Shown here in pieces: positions 18,310 to 33,770 of a stretch of DNA of 64,000 nt (positions are counted from its first letter, which is position 1; the number at the start of each line of letters is the position of its first letter). The position numbers were made by a program, and so were the translations under genes. The notes beneath the pieces were generated by a model. That model was not told where the DNA came from and did no database searches. It saw only the letters and a program-made list of their open reading frames with translations. Where the stretch lies: positions 2,238,361 to 2,302,360 of the forward strand of contig NZ_JACHUZ010000013.1 of the NCBI RefSeq assembly GCF_019903425.1. Direction: 5' to 3'. Origin of the DNA: Vreelandella halophila (lineage in GTDB: Bacteria > Pseudomonadota > Gammaproteobacteria > Pseudomonadales > Oleiphilaceae).

Positions 18310-20244
18310 ATGCCAACAGGACCCAGCCCACTCTCGCCGCTGCGGATATCGCTGATCTATCTGACGGTCAGTGTGCTCTGGGTGCTCTTCTCGGACTGGG
18401 TAATGGTTCTGCTCATGCCGGAGGCAACGGGCGAAACACTTACCCTTGCCCAGACCCTGAAGGGCTGGTTTTTCATTGCCGGCTCGGCTGTGCTGATAGG
18501 TTATCTGATCCGGCAGCTTGTTCGCGACCTGAGCCAGGTACAGTCTGAGCTGCGGCTGCGCGATGCGGTCATTTCGCAGACCCACAACGGTGTCATCATT
18601 GCGGACGAAGACCAGACCATTCTCTATGTGTATGAGGCGTTCACGCGGATCACCGGATTCAGCGCCAATTATGCGGTGGGGCGGACACCACGCATCCTCA
18701 ATTCGGGATTCCACGAGGGGGATTTCTACCGGAAGCTCTGGAGTAAGCTCGAGAGCGAGGGCGTCTGGCAGGGCGAAATAGTGAACCGAAAAGCGGATGG
18801 CAGTCTCTTCACGGAGTGGATCACGATTACCCGGGTGGCGGATCCGTCGCTGGATAAGGTCCATTACGTCAGCGTTCTCAGCGATATCAGTGAACAGAAG
18901 GCGGGGCAGGAACGGCTTCGGTACATGGCCTATTATGACCCGCTTACTGAGCTTCCGAACCGGGCCTTCTCCCACGAGGAACTCCGCCGCTTGCTGAAAA
19001 GGGCCGCGGACTCGGACTACCGCCTCTGCGTTATGTTTGTGGACCTCGACAATTTCAAGGTCATCAACGAGAGCCTGGGCCACGAGGCCGGTGACCAGCT
19101 GCTGCGGGAGGTGGCAGTGAGGCTGCGTCGGGTACTCGGGGGGGAAGGATTTATAGGGCGCTTTGCCGGAGACCTGTTTGTGATCTGCTCCTGGGTGCAA
19201 CCGGTTGAGCGTTCAGGCGTGCTGGCCAGGTCAGTCCTGACGTGTTTTGACCAGAACTTCCACCTTGAGCCACACCGTGATATGTCGGTACGTGCCAGCA
19301 TCGGCATTGCACTGAGCCGTGGTAACGAAACAGGTGCGGATGAGGAGATCAGCTTTCTGTTCAGCTGCGCGGATTCCGCGCTCAATGAGGCCAAGCGACG
19401 GGGCAGGAACACCTACGCATTCTATACCCAGGCTCTGACCGAGGGATCCACCCGCAGGCTGGAACTGGAACAGGCCTTGAAGGAGGCCATCGACGGCAAT
19501 CAACTGGTGGTTTTCTATCAGCCTGTATTCGATGTGGAAACCGGGCACTGCGTTGGCGCCGAGGCGCTGGTGCGATGGGATCATCCGGAACGGGGAATGA
19601 TCAGTCCGGGCACATTCATCCCTCTGGCCGAGGACACCGGGCTCATACTTCCCCTGGGTCGCTGGGTGATGGACGAGGTCGCTGGCCAGGTTCGTGCCTG
19701 GCTGGATCAGGGGCTGGATCCGGGAAGGATTTCGTTCAACGTATCCAGCCAGCAGCTGCATAACGCGCCCTTCGTGGAGCAGCTCAAGGAGACACTCCAG
19801 ACCACGCGGGTGCCTGCCGGACTTCTGGAAGTGGAGCTTACAGAAAGTGGTCTGATGGCGGAAGAAACCATCGGGCTCCTGAAGCGCATCAGGAGCACTG
19901 GTGTTGATATCGCGATTGATGATTTTGGCACCGGCTACTCATCGCTGGCCTACCTGCGGCGCTTCCCCGTGGAGAAGCTCAAGATTGACCGGGGGTTTGT
20001 CGAGGGCGTGGAGGATTCCCCGGAAGCCCGTTCCATTGTCGAAGGGGTGGTGGCAATGGCCCGGGCGCTTGGGCTCCGCACCCAGGCGGAAGGTGTTGAG
20101 ACCATGGAACAGCTTACTGTACTCAGTACATTGGGTGCGGAGTTCTATCAGGGGTTCCTGCGTGGCCGGCCTGTACCCGCTGAGACCTACGTGCAGCAGT
20201 GGCTGACGACGGATGCCGGGTCTGCCGCTTCAGACGGCGTCTGA
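18310..20244 (+). CDS. membrane PAS-GGDEF-EAL signalling protein, likely c-di-GMP phosphodiesterase
   Basis: 644 aa. Two N-terminal membrane helices (about 10-35 and 50-68) lead to a PAS domain (about 80-190), a GGDEF domain (about 205-360) and an EAL domain (about 375-630). The diguanylate cyclase signature is broken: residues 286-290 read AGDLF where GGDEF is expected, so the domain is probably inactive or a GTP sensor. The EAL domain looks intact, with EAL at 418-420, FNVSSQQLH, ELTES, DDFGTGYSSL and QAEGVE. It should therefore hydrolyse cyclic di-GMP in response to a signal detected by the PAS or membrane part. It is divergent from the CMD-like gene and overlaps the end of the convergent CLCA_X gene by 15 bp. 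Confidence 0.9.
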   Translation: MPTGPSPLSPLRISLIYLTVSVLWVLFSDWVMVLLMPEATGETLTLAQTLKGWFFIAGSAVLIGYLIRQLVRDLSQVQSELRLRDAVISQTHNGVIIADEDQTILYVYEAFTRITGFSANYAVGRTPRILNSGFHEGDFYRKLWSKLESEGVWQGEIVNRKADGSLFTEWITITRVADPSLDKVHYVSVLSDISEQKAGQERLRYMAYYDPLTELPNRAFSHEELRRLLKRAADSDYRLCVMFVDLDNFKVINESLGHEAGDQLLREVAVRLRRVLGGEGFIGRFAGDLFVICSWVQPVERSGVLARSVLTCFDQNFHLEPHRDMSVRASIGIALSRGNETGADEEISFLFSCADSALNEAKRRGRNTYAFYTQALTEGSTRRLELEQALKEAIDGNQLVVFYQPVFDVETGHCVGAEALVRWDHPERGMISPGTFIPLAEDTGLILPLGRWVMDEVAGQVRAWLDQGLDPGRISFNVSSQQLHNAPFVEQLKETLQTTRVPAGLLEVELTESGLMAEETIGLLKRIRSTGVDIAIDDFGTGYSSLAYLRRFPVEKLKIDRGFVEGVEDSPEARSIVEGVVAMARALGLRTQAEGVETMEQLTVLSTLGAEFYQGFLRGRPVPAETYVQQWLTTDAGSAASDGV

Positions 20245-21006
20245 CTGCCTTTGCGGCGTTGGTCCGGGGCCGGTTTTATGGAATTCCCTGAACAGAGCCC
20301 TGCCGAGACTCCGGAAATAGTGCCCGAAAGCCAGGTTGATGGCGGTTCTCTGTGGTTCCTGCGGATAGAGCCCGGCGCGTGCCTCGTCCGACTGGCGGGT
20401 CCCCCGGACCAGGAGGGGGCTGTTGACCGGCGCGTCCTGCACAAAGGCCTCGAAGGCACGCGCGCCCATTTCCTCGGGGCGGCTGTAGTAATAGGTTCCG
20501 AGCTGCCCATCCATGCGTGCCGACGCCCTGAAGAGCGCGCTGGGCTCGCTGCCGTCCTCGCTGACCAGTATGGCCCTGAAGCACCGGAAGAGCAGGGCAT
20601 TCAGCGGGTGCGCTACCGGTTGAAGTTCCTTCAGCCAGGCAGCGCTGGCAAAGCAGTCCGGTGGCGCGTTCGTGAAGGCGTGGGTCGCCAGGTAATGGTC
20701 GAGAGCGTGGAACCATTCGTGGGCCAGGCTGCCGGCCCCGGCGTTCTTGGCCAGTGACAGACTGCGTTTGGCAGGTGTGTAGTGCGCCGAGACGCCGCGC
20801 TGACCGCCGATTCCGTATTCAAGTGACAGACTGCCACGCAGTGAGACGAGTGATTCCGGACCGCCGAGGATGGTCTTGAGGTCTTCCAGGGCGCCGGCAA
20901 AACGATGGGCGGCCCGCTGTTGTTCATCGGCGGTCACCCAGTTGCCAATGCCGATGCTGCGGAATTCGTACTGACGCCGGATTGCTGCAAAGCCGCTGTT
21001 GCCCAT
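20230..21006 (-). CDS. CLCA_X family putative zinc metallopeptidase
   Basis: 258-aa protein of the type annotated as CLCA_X in Gammaproteobacteria. The metal-binding helix HEWFHALDH fits the HExxH zincin pattern with a third potential ligand. Downstream, a YYYSRPEEMGARAFEAFV segment is characteristic: a conserved Glu-Glu within a helix often supplies the last zinc ligand or a structural core in this group and in phage polyvalent-protein domains. No signal peptide. Substrates are unknown. It is convergent with the EAL-protein gene, overlapping it by 15 bp, and its upstream side is free, so it is probably monocistronic. Confidence 0.75.
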   Translation of the reverse strand: MGNSGFAAIRRQYEFRSIGIGNWVTADEQQRAAHRFAGALEDLKTILGGPESLVSLRGSLSLEYGIGGQRGVSAHYTPAKRSLSLAKNAGAGSLAHEWFHALDHYLATHAFTNAPPDCFASAAWLKELQPVAHPLNALLFRCFRAILVSEDGSEPSALFRASARMDGQLGTYYYSRPEEMGARAFEAFVQDAPVNSPLLVRGTRQSDEARAGLYPQEPQRTAINLAFGHYFRSLGRALFREFHKTGPGPTPQRQSDAV

Positions 21007-21209
21007 GCGTATACTCTAAAGCGGCAGGGGCCGGGATTGAAGTGTCTCAGAGCAGAGACTGGTAGCAGTATTCTCCGCATGATCATTGATTTGTTGTCCG
21101 GAGATTAGCAGGATGAAGGCCGCCGGCAAGGCGGGTGGCTACGACACCCCGTGTCGCCGCCCACATTCACAGTGATAGAGCCAGAGCAGAAACCCGGAGC
21201 CGCCACTGC

Positions 21210-22490
21210 ATGACCTACTCCCTTCTCGCCGTTGGTGACCTGCACCTGGGCGCCCGCCCGAGCCGCCTGCCGGATGAACTGATCGGGCGTTCCGCTGAAC
21301 TTGGCACCGCAGGGGTCTGGCGGCGAATCGTCGATCAGGCCCTTGAGCAGGGGGTTAACGCCGTGGTTCTGGCGGGCGACGTGGTGGAGGACGAGGACGA
21401 TTTCTTCGAGGCCTATCGGGAGCTGGCGACCGGCGTGGAACGCCTGCTTGCGGCCGGCATCCGGATCCTGGGTGTGGTGGGTAACCACGATGTGCGTGTG
21501 CTCCCGAGGCTGGCGGATCAGCTGAGCGGATTCGAGCTGCTGGGCCGTGGCGGCGAGTGGGAGGCTGTGACCCTGGAATCAGCTGGCACTGAGCTGACCC
21601 TGCATGGCTGGTCTTTTCCGTCACCCCGTTTCCGGGATAGTCCGTTAAAAGGCACCAGGCTGGAGCGCGGCCCAGGCATCAATCTCGGTGTCCTGCACGC
21701 GGACCGGGATCAACCCGCCAGCCCCTATGCACCGGTGAGCAGTGCTGAGCTGAGGGATGCTGGCCTGGACGGATGGCTGCTGGGCCACATCCATATGCCG
21801 GATGCCCTCAGCGTTGAGTCACCCAGCGGCTACCTGGGCTCGGCCACGGGCCTGGATCCCGGCGAATCTGGCGCGCGCGGGCCCTGGCTGTTTGAGCTGA
21901 GTTCCGGCGGGATCCAGAGGGTTACGCAGTGGCGGCTGGCACCGCTTCACTGGGCCCGTCTGCCGGTGGATCTGACCGGCATCGCGGCGCCCGAGGATGC
22001 CCGGGAGCGCTTGGTGGCAGCTGTCCAGGAACTCGATGAGGCGCTGGCGGAACACCGGATGCTACCGGAAGCGGCGGCGTTGCGTGTGACATTCACGGGA
22101 CGCACGGACCTGGGTGCCGAAGTCGCCAGGCTGATGCAACGGGAATCCCTGGGGGCCCTGCATGCCGGCAGCGGTCGTATCCATTACTTTGTGGAGACAC
22201 TGCGTTACGCCACCCAACCGGTTATTGATCTGGTTGAGCTCGCCCGCCGCGCGGATCCGGTGGGGCTTCTGGCCCAGCGGATCCGATTACTCGAACGGGA
22301 ATCGGATGATCCGGAGCGCCAGACCCTGATCCGGGAAGCCCGCCAGCAACTCCAACAGCAGGCCAGCCGCTCCCACTGGCAGGCTCTGCCTGCTCAGGGC
22401 ATCACGGAAGCTGATGTGGCCGACTGGCTCCAACGGAGTGGCATGGCCGCGCTGGAGCGCCTTCTCGCGCAGGGGAGGGCGGCATCATGA
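21210..22490 (+). CDS. SbcD/YhaO-type metallophosphoesterase
   Basis: 426-aa calcineurin-like phosphoesterase, the nuclease partner of the SMC-like ATPase encoded next. Metal-binding motifs appear in order: GDLHLG near the N-terminus, GDVVED, GNHD and, later, GHIHMPD. The C-terminal third (about 260-426) is a helical capping region with a QQLQQQ stretch. I chose ATG 21210 since it puts MTYSLLAVGDLHLG at the usual distance; the open frame starts further upstream without family sequence. The stop overlaps the next start as ATGA, implying coupled translation. By homology with B. subtilis YhaO/YhaN and Mre11/Rad50 it should process DNA ends, but its specific pathway is not established. Confidence 0.88.
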   Translation: MTYSLLAVGDLHLGARPSRLPDELIGRSAELGTAGVWRRIVDQALEQGVNAVVLAGDVVEDEDDFFEAYRELATGVERLLAAGIRILGVVGNHDVRVLPRLADQLSGFELLGRGGEWEAVTLESAGTELTLHGWSFPSPRFRDSPLKGTRLERGPGINLGVLHADRDQPASPYAPVSSAELRDAGLDGWLLGHIHMPDALSVESPSGYLGSATGLDPGESGARGPWLFELSSGGIQRVTQWRLAPLHWARLPVDLTGIAAPEDARERLVAAVQELDEALAEHRMLPEAAALRVTFTGRTDLGAEVARLMQRESLGALHAGSGRIHYFVETLRYATQPVIDLVELARRADPVGLLAQRIRLLERESDDPERQTLIREARQQLQQQASRSHWQALPAQGITEADVADWLQRSGMAALERLLAQGRAAS

Positions 22491-25400
22491 AACTGCGTGA
22501 TGTGGTCATTACCCAGCTTCCGGGATTCGGGGAACGGCTCAGTGTCCAGGGCTTTGATCCGGGCTTCACCCTGGTCACCGGGCCCAATGCCTCGGGCAAG
22601 AGCAGCCTTGTGCGGGCCCTGCGTCATCTCGTAGCGCCTGAATCCGAGAGCGCCAGTGGCGCATTGACCCTGGAGGCCCGGTTCCTCAGTGGGGAAGACC
22701 TGCTCACTGTGAGCCGAAGCGGCGAGCAGGTGGTCTGGCAGCGCAACGGTCAGCCCATGGATGCTCCGAAGCTGCCTGCCGGCGACTTCCTGCGCTGCTA
22801 TTGGCTTTCCATGAATGATCTCCTCCAGGCCGGTAATACCGAGGCTGCGATACTGGCCCAGCTGCAGCGCGAGCTCGCTGGCGGGTTCGATCTGGAAGCG
22901 CTGCGGCACGACCCATTGTTCGAGGTGCGGCCCCGGCAGGGGCAGTCGGAGGCAAAGGCCCTGCGTGAGAAAGAGCAGGCCCTGGCGAAATGCCAGCGTG
23001 ACTATGCGGAGCTGGATCAGCAGCGGCACCGGCTTGCGGAACTCGATGAACGCATTGAGGCCGCCCGGTCGGCGCGCAGCGGTTTGACCCGGACCGAACA
23101 GGCCCTGGAATGGCTGGCGGCACGCCAACGGCGCCGGGCCGCGGAAGAAGCCCTGGCGGAATTCCCTGAAGCTGTAGGGCGGCTGACCGGCAATGAACCT
23201 GAACGGCTGGATGAGCTGGAAACCCAGCGTGACCGGTTGACCCAGCAGCTCCGGGACAACCAGCGGGAGCAGGAAGAGGCCCGCCGGAAACGCGAAGGCG
23301 CGGCGCTCCATGGGCAGGTACCGGCGCGCGCGGAGCTGGATGCTGGCCGCCAGCACCTTGAGGATGCCGACCGCCGGCTGGCTGAGCTGGAGAGCGTCCG
23401 GGAGCGCCGGGAGGAGGCGCAGGCTCGTGAGGCCCAGGCCGCCGCCGCGTTGCAGCCCCCGGAAGGTCGTGACCCTGAGCCAACGCCCGAGGCGGTCAAC
23501 CAGGCCGGCGAGATGGCCGAGTCACTGCGCCGTGTGCACCTCCGGATCCAGGAGCTCCAGGCCCGACTGGAACGCACGGATGGGGGTCATGAGGACCCGG
23601 AGCAGATCCGCGCCCGCATCAATGAACTGCGCCGCTGGCTCCGCCAGCTGGAACCCGCCCGGAGGCGTGGTCTGCTGGCGGGCAGCCTTGTGGTGTTCGG
23701 GGCCTCCACAGCGGGTTTCTACACGGGTTACTTCTATGGGCTGCCCATGCACTGGGCGCCCGCCCTCGTGGCCGTGGTGGCGGCAGGCTGGTCCGTCTGG
23801 CAGAGCCTGCAGCTGTTCACGCAAGCCAACGGCGCACAGCAGCGGGCCGAGGAGCTGGGGGTAACCGTTTCCGAATGGCAACCGGAAGCCGTTGGCAAGC
23901 AACTGCAGGAACAGGAGGATGAGCTGGCCAGTGCGGTCTACCAGCAGGAGCTGACCCAGCAGGCCCGGGCTCATGCCTCGGAGATCGAAAGCCTTGAGCA
24001 ACAGAAGTCCCAGCTGGAAGGCAATAGGCAGGCGCTGGCGGAGGCTGTGGGCTTCGACCCCGAGCTGAGCGGCGAAGGGGCGGCGCGTTTCCTCAAGCTG
24101 GCATCGGACCTGGACCAGGCCCGAACGGATCGGGCCCGGCTGGAGCAGAGGGTCGCCAGCCTGGAGTCCCAGGTTGAGGCGGAGCTGGCCCCGGTACGCC
24201 GTCTTCTGGAAGGCCATGGCCTGGTGCCCCGTGATGGCACGCCAACAGGGCTGCGCGCGGCATTTGAGGACCTGAAGCAACGGGTCGATACCGTGACGCA
24301 AGCGGACCAGACGCTCGCTCGGCTGCAGGCCCGCCAGGAGGAACTGGAGGCGCATCATCGTGAGCATAACGAGGCCATTGCCGGGCTGTATCACAGGCTG
24401 GATCTTACCGAAGGGGATCGCGCCGCCCTGGACGCCCTGTGTGGGCAACTTGAACGCTACCGGGGACTCTGGACTACGCTGGAATCCGAACGCCGGGCCG
24501 AGCGCGACCGGGCCGCCGGACCGGCTAATGATCCGGAGCTTGTTGCGCTGGTCGAGGCGGAGGACCAGGCGGGCGTTGAGGAACGCCTGTCCGCGTTCCG
24601 GGAGGAGGCCGATCAGTACGATCAATGGGTCGAGGAACGCAGCGAGCTGGCGACCCGGCTGGACCAGGCCGGGCGTGACCGGGCACTGGAGCAGGCCCGT
24701 TTCGAACGGGACCGTGCCCGTGATGCGCTGCAGAACGTCTTTGATGACACCATGGTCGCCGAGGCTGGCCAGTTCCTGCTCGGGCAGGTGGACGCAGCTC
24801 ATCGCACCGAGCGTGAACCGGCGGTACTGGCCGATGCCCGGGACCGCTTCGCGCGTTTCACCCATCACCGCTATGACCTCGGGCTGGACGGGAACGGCCA
24901 GCTCCGCGTGATGGACCGGATCCAGGAGCGTGACCAGAAGCTGACCGAACTGTCCACCGGTACCCACATGCAGCTTCTGATGGCCCTGCGCCTGGCCTGG
25001 GTGCGGGCGCTGGAGCAGGGCAGTGAGCCCCTGCCGATTTTCCTGGATGAGGTGCTGACCACCTCGGATCCCGAACGCTTCCGCGCCATTGCGGCCAGCC
25101 TGCGCACACTGGTGCAGGATGAAGGCCGGCAGGTGATCTATCTCTCCGCCGAGCCCATGGACCGGGCACGCTGGGAGGAGGCGCTGGGCAGCCCGGTTAC
25201 GCACATCGATCTCCAGGCCCTTCGGCAGGGAACGGACGCATCGGAACCGGGCCACTATGAGCTGCCTGCCCGCGAGGCGCTGCCGTCGCCGGAGGGCCGC
25301 ACGCCTGAAGACTGGGCCGAGGCCATCGAGGTCCCGCCGATCCATCCCTGCCGGGGCGCGGGGCCCATCCATGTTTTCCATATTCTCCGGGATGACCTGG

Positions 25401-25897
25401 TCCTGGCGCACCGCCTGATCCAGGACTGGCGCGTGGACCGTCTCGGCCGGCTGGAAACACTGCTGCAGCAGCCCGCGGGCGCCAGCGCCGTCAACGACCC
25501 GGCGTACCGGCAGACACTCAACGCCCGCTGCCGTGTCACCCGTATCTGGGTGGATGTCTGGCAGCGCGGTCGGGGGGCGCCGGTGGACCGGAACGTGCTG
25601 GAAGCGTCCGGTGCGGTTACCGCCAAGTTCATCGATCCAGTTTCGGAACTGGCAGAGAGCCTGGGCGGTGATCCCGGTGCGCTTCTGGCCTCCCTTGAGA
25701 ACGGTGGCGTGGCCCGGTTCCAGACGAACAAGCTGCGTGAGCTGGCGGCCTATCTGGAGAATGAGGGCTACCTGGATACCAGTGAGCCACTGGATGCGGA
25801 GGAGCGGGAACGCACCGTGCTTCTGGAGGCGGGGCAGGAGGCGGGCGCCGCAGATATTCGCCAGTGGCTCGCCTGGCTGGAGGCGGGGCTGGCGTGA
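22487..25897 (+). CDS. YhaN/SbcC-type SMC-like ATPase with C-terminal extension
   Basis: 1136-aa Rad50-like ATPase. The Walker A motif GPNASGKSS is at 32-40 and the Walker B acidic pair Asp854-Glu855 in PIFLDEVLTTSD; between them run two long Gln/Glu/Arg/Ala-rich coiled coils. The middle holds a hydrophobic hairpin (about 393-440) with two potential membrane helices, as in YhaN proteins, so the apex of the coiled coil may touch the membrane. The ABC part ends near residue 915. The remaining 220 residues form an extra C-terminal domain with a helical region around ARCRVTRIWVDVWQRGRG that I do not recognise. The start is fixed by the ATGA overlap with the phosphoesterase gene. Together they are a probable DNA-end processing complex. 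Confidence 0.87.
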   Translation: MKLRDVVITQLPGFGERLSVQGFDPGFTLVTGPNASGKSSLVRALRHLVAPESESASGALTLEARFLSGEDLLTVSRSGEQVVWQRNGQPMDAPKLPAGDFLRCYWLSMNDLLQAGNTEAAILAQLQRELAGGFDLEALRHDPLFEVRPRQGQSEAKALREKEQALAKCQRDYAELDQQRHRLAELDERIEAARSARSGLTRTEQALEWLAARQRRRAAEEALAEFPEAVGRLTGNEPERLDELETQRDRLTQQLRDNQREQEEARRKREGAALHGQVPARAELDAGRQHLEDADRRLAELESVRERREEAQAREAQAAAALQPPEGRDPEPTPEAVNQAGEMAESLRRVHLRIQELQARLERTDGGHEDPEQIRARINELRRWLRQLEPARRRGLLAGSLVVFGASTAGFYTGYFYGLPMHWAPALVAVVAAGWSVWQSLQLFTQANGAQQRAEELGVTVSEWQPEAVGKQLQEQEDELASAVYQQELTQQARAHASEIESLEQQKSQLEGNRQALAEAVGFDPELSGEGAARFLKLASDLDQARTDRARLEQRVASLESQVEAELAPVRRLLEGHGLVPRDGTPTGLRAAFEDLKQRVDTVTQADQTLARLQARQEELEAHHREHNEAIAGLYHRLDLTEGDRAALDALCGQLERYRGLWTTLESERRAERDRAAGPANDPELVALVEAEDQAGVEERLSAFREEADQYDQWVEERSELATRLDQAGRDRALEQARFERDRARDALQNVFDDTMVAEAGQFLLGQVDAAHRTEREPAVLADARDRFARFTHHRYDLGLDGNGQLRVMDRIQERDQKLTELSTGTHMQLLMALRLAWVRALEQGSEPLPIFLDEVLTTSDPERFRAIAASLRTLVQDEGRQVIYLSAEPMDRARWEEALGSPVTHIDLQALRQGTDASEPGHYELPAREALPSPEGRTPEDWAEAIEVPPIHPCRGAGPIHVFHILRDDLVLAHRLIQDWRVDRLGRLETLLQQPAGASAVNDPAYRQTLNARCRVTRIWVDVWQRGRGAPVDRNVLEASGAVTAKFIDPVSELAESLGGDPGALLASLENGGVARFQTNKLRELAAYLENEGYLDTSEPLDAEERERTVLLEAGQEAGAADIRQWLAWLEAGLA

Positions 25898-25974
25898 ACC
25901 GCTGATCCCCTTGCATTCGGCCCTCGTACCGCCCTAGGTTTGAACGTCTCTATAACGCGTGAGCTGTACCATCC

Positions 25975-31530
<5,556 letters not shown>

Positions 31531-31617
31531 CCTGTACCGGGAGCGTCCGGCGGCGGGTAAGGAGCGAAAATTTCGTTGCCCGTGAGCGTTTTACGGCCTC
31601 TGGCTCCATGCCGGTTC

Positions 31618-31626
31618 TGCTATACT
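31618..31626 (+). promoter_or_regulatory. extended -10 promoter element
   Basis: TGCTATACT, an extended -10 (TGn plus TATACT), about 80 bp before the first CocE/NonD gene and after the UvrA stop. No clear -35, as allowed for extended -10 promoters. Confidence 0.4.
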
Positions 31627-31705
31627 CGCAGCGTTCGCAATCGCATTATACGCGACAGCCGCTCCGCCCGGGCCAGGGGCGTCATTTGCCAGTGAGGCAT
31701 GCTCT

Positions 31706-33739
31706 ATGAAGGTTGTTGATTCGTTCCCCCGCACCGTCCGTGAAATCGAGAACACCTGGATCACCATGCCCGACGGTTGCCGTCTGGCCGCCCGCATCTG
31801 GTTGCCGGAAGACGCCGAGGAGCATCCGGTGCCGGCCATCCTCGAATGCATGCCGTATCGCAAGCGCGATTTCACCCGCTTAAGGGACGAGCCCTTGCAC
31901 CATTATCTGGCCGGGCATGGCTACGCGTCGATTCGACTGGATCTGCGGGGCTCAGGGGATTCGGACGGGCTTATCCTGGATGAGTACCTGCAGCAGGAAC
32001 AGGACGACTGCCTCGCGGTGCTGGACTGGATCACCAGCCAACCCTGGTGCTCCGGGCCGGTGGGCATGTTCGGCATCTCCTGGGGTGGCTTCAACGCGCT
32101 GCAGGTGGCTGCGCACCAGCCGGAATGCCTGAAGGCGATCATCACGATGTGCTCCACCGACGATCGCTATGCGGATGATGCCCACTACATGGGTGGCTGC
32201 CTTCTGAACGAGAACCTCAACTGGGGCTCGGTGTTTTTCGCCACAGCGGCCTTTCCGCCGGATCCGGCGCTCTACGGGGACGACTGGCGCGAACAGTGGC
32301 GCTACCGGCTGGAGAACCAGGTCCTGTATCCGGCGGTCTGGATGCGCCACCAGCAGCGCGATGACTACTGGAAACATGGCTCGGTCTGCGAGAACTTCGA
32401 CGACATCCAGTGTGCCGTCTATGCCGTGGGCGGCTGGGCGGACGGCTATCCCAATGCCATTCCCCGCATGATGGAAGGCCTGAGTGCGCCGCGTAAGGCG
32501 CTGATCGGGCCCTGGTCCCACGCGTTTCCGCATAACGCGCTGCCGGGACCGGCCATCGGCTTCTTCCAGGAAATGCTGCGCTGGTGGGACTACTGGCTGA
32601 AGGATATCGACAACGGCATTATGGACGAACCGCCGATGCGCGTCTGGATGGAGGAGCATGTGCCGCCGGCACCGCTCTATGAATACCGTCCGGGGCGCTG
32701 GGTGGCGGAACCGACCTGGCCCTCTGAGCGCATCCACAACGAAACCCTGTACCTCAATGTGCTGTCAATGGGGCGCAAGGCGGAGCCGGAGGACCGGATG
32801 CGGATTACCTCCCCAGAGACCACGGGACTGGCCGGTGGTGACTGGTACGGCTTTGGTGGTGAAGGGGAGATGGCCATCGACCAGCGGGAAGATGACGGCA
32901 AATCCCTGGTCTTTGACGCCGATACGGTTTCGGAACGCATCGAGATCCTGGGCGCACCGGTGGCGGAACTGGAAGTGACGGTGGACCGGCCGGTCGCGTA
33001 CGTGATCGTGCGCCTCAATGACGTGGCGCCGGACGGGGCCTCGACGCGGGTCACCTGGGGCGTACTCAACCTCACCCAGCGTGAAAGTCGCGAACACCCG
33101 GAACCCCTGGAGGCCGGCAAGCGCTACCGCGTGCGCGTGCAGATGAAGGATGTTGCTTATGCCTTCGCCCCGGGCCACACCATGCGCCTGGCGGTATCCA
33201 CCAGTTACTGGCCCATGATCTGGCCGGCACCGGAGCCGGTTCGCCTGACGCTCCATACCGGCGTCAGTTCGCTGCAGCTGCCTGTGCGCCCGCCGCGCGA
33301 GGAGGACGAGCAGCTGCGCCCCTTCGAACCACCGGAGCGCGGCCCACAGTCCGAGCCGGAAGCGCTCAGCTCCGGGGATTTCCGCCGCACCGTGGAGCGT
33401 AACCTGATCAATAACGAAACGACCTACCGCATCTACAATGAGGGGGGTGATTTCGGCGGTGCCTCCCTGGCCTATATTGAGGATATTGATCTCACGGCCG
33501 GGTACAGTCTGGGCAAGTGGTTCCGCACCCATGAATACGACGCCAGCGGGGCCGAGGCCCGGATTGATCAGAACTGCATTCTGCAGCGCGATGACTGGTC
33601 AGCACGGGTGGCGTGCGTGACCCGGCTGACGGCCGATCCGCAGCATTTCCGGTTGCGCGCCACGCTCCATGCCTACGATGGCGATGCGCTGTTTTTCGAG
33701 CGCGAGTGGGACGAGTGGATTCCCCGCCACCTGATCTAG
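31706..33739 (+). CDS. CocE/NonD family hydrolase, copy 1
   Basis: 677-aa serine hydrolase of the CocE/NonD (peptidase S15-like) family, which cleaves esters or amides such as alpha-amino-acid esters, cocaine or X-Pro peptides. The alpha/beta-hydrolase part (about 20-330) has the nucleophile Ser125 in GISWGG, a catalytic Asp candidate in GGWADGYPN and the His in GPWSHAFPH. A jelly-roll C-terminal domain follows (about 370-550, with APDGASTRVTWGVLNLT), then a tail of about 110 residues conserved in the two other copies here. There is no signal peptide, so it acts inside the cell, unlike many family members. It is closely related to the genes at 36.3 and 39.8 kb but is the most divergent of the three. 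The next gene is convergent. Confidence 0.9.
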   Translation: MKVVDSFPRTVREIENTWITMPDGCRLAARIWLPEDAEEHPVPAILECMPYRKRDFTRLRDEPLHHYLAGHGYASIRLDLRGSGDSDGLILDEYLQQEQDDCLAVLDWITSQPWCSGPVGMFGISWGGFNALQVAAHQPECLKAIITMCSTDDRYADDAHYMGGCLLNENLNWGSVFFATAAFPPDPALYGDDWREQWRYRLENQVLYPAVWMRHQQRDDYWKHGSVCENFDDIQCAVYAVGGWADGYPNAIPRMMEGLSAPRKALIGPWSHAFPHNALPGPAIGFFQEMLRWWDYWLKDIDNGIMDEPPMRVWMEEHVPPAPLYEYRPGRWVAEPTWPSERIHNETLYLNVLSMGRKAEPEDRMRITSPETTGLAGGDWYGFGGEGEMAIDQREDDGKSLVFDADTVSERIEILGAPVAELEVTVDRPVAYVIVRLNDVAPDGASTRVTWGVLNLTQRESREHPEPLEAGKRYRVRVQMKDVAYAFAPGHTMRLAVSTSYWPMIWPAPEPVRLTLHTGVSSLQLPVRPPREEDEQLRPFEPPERGPQSEPEALSSGDFRRTVERNLINNETTYRIYNEGGDFGGASLAYIEDIDLTAGYSLGKWFRTHEYDASGAEARIDQNCILQRDDWSARVACVTRLTADPQHFRLRATLHAYDGDALFFEREWDEWIPRHLI

Positions 33740-33770
33740 CAGGGGGGGGACGGGGCTTCTCCCTGCCCGC

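Noticed and set aside
18214-19200. N-terminal extension of the CMD-like protein
   Set aside because: It runs antisense through the GGDEF-EAL gene; the ATG at 18213 has a proper ribosome-binding site and family start.
23522-25411. 629-codon minus-strand frame opposite the YhaN-type gene
   Set aside because: Shadow frame; the coiled-coil ATPase is clearly coding.
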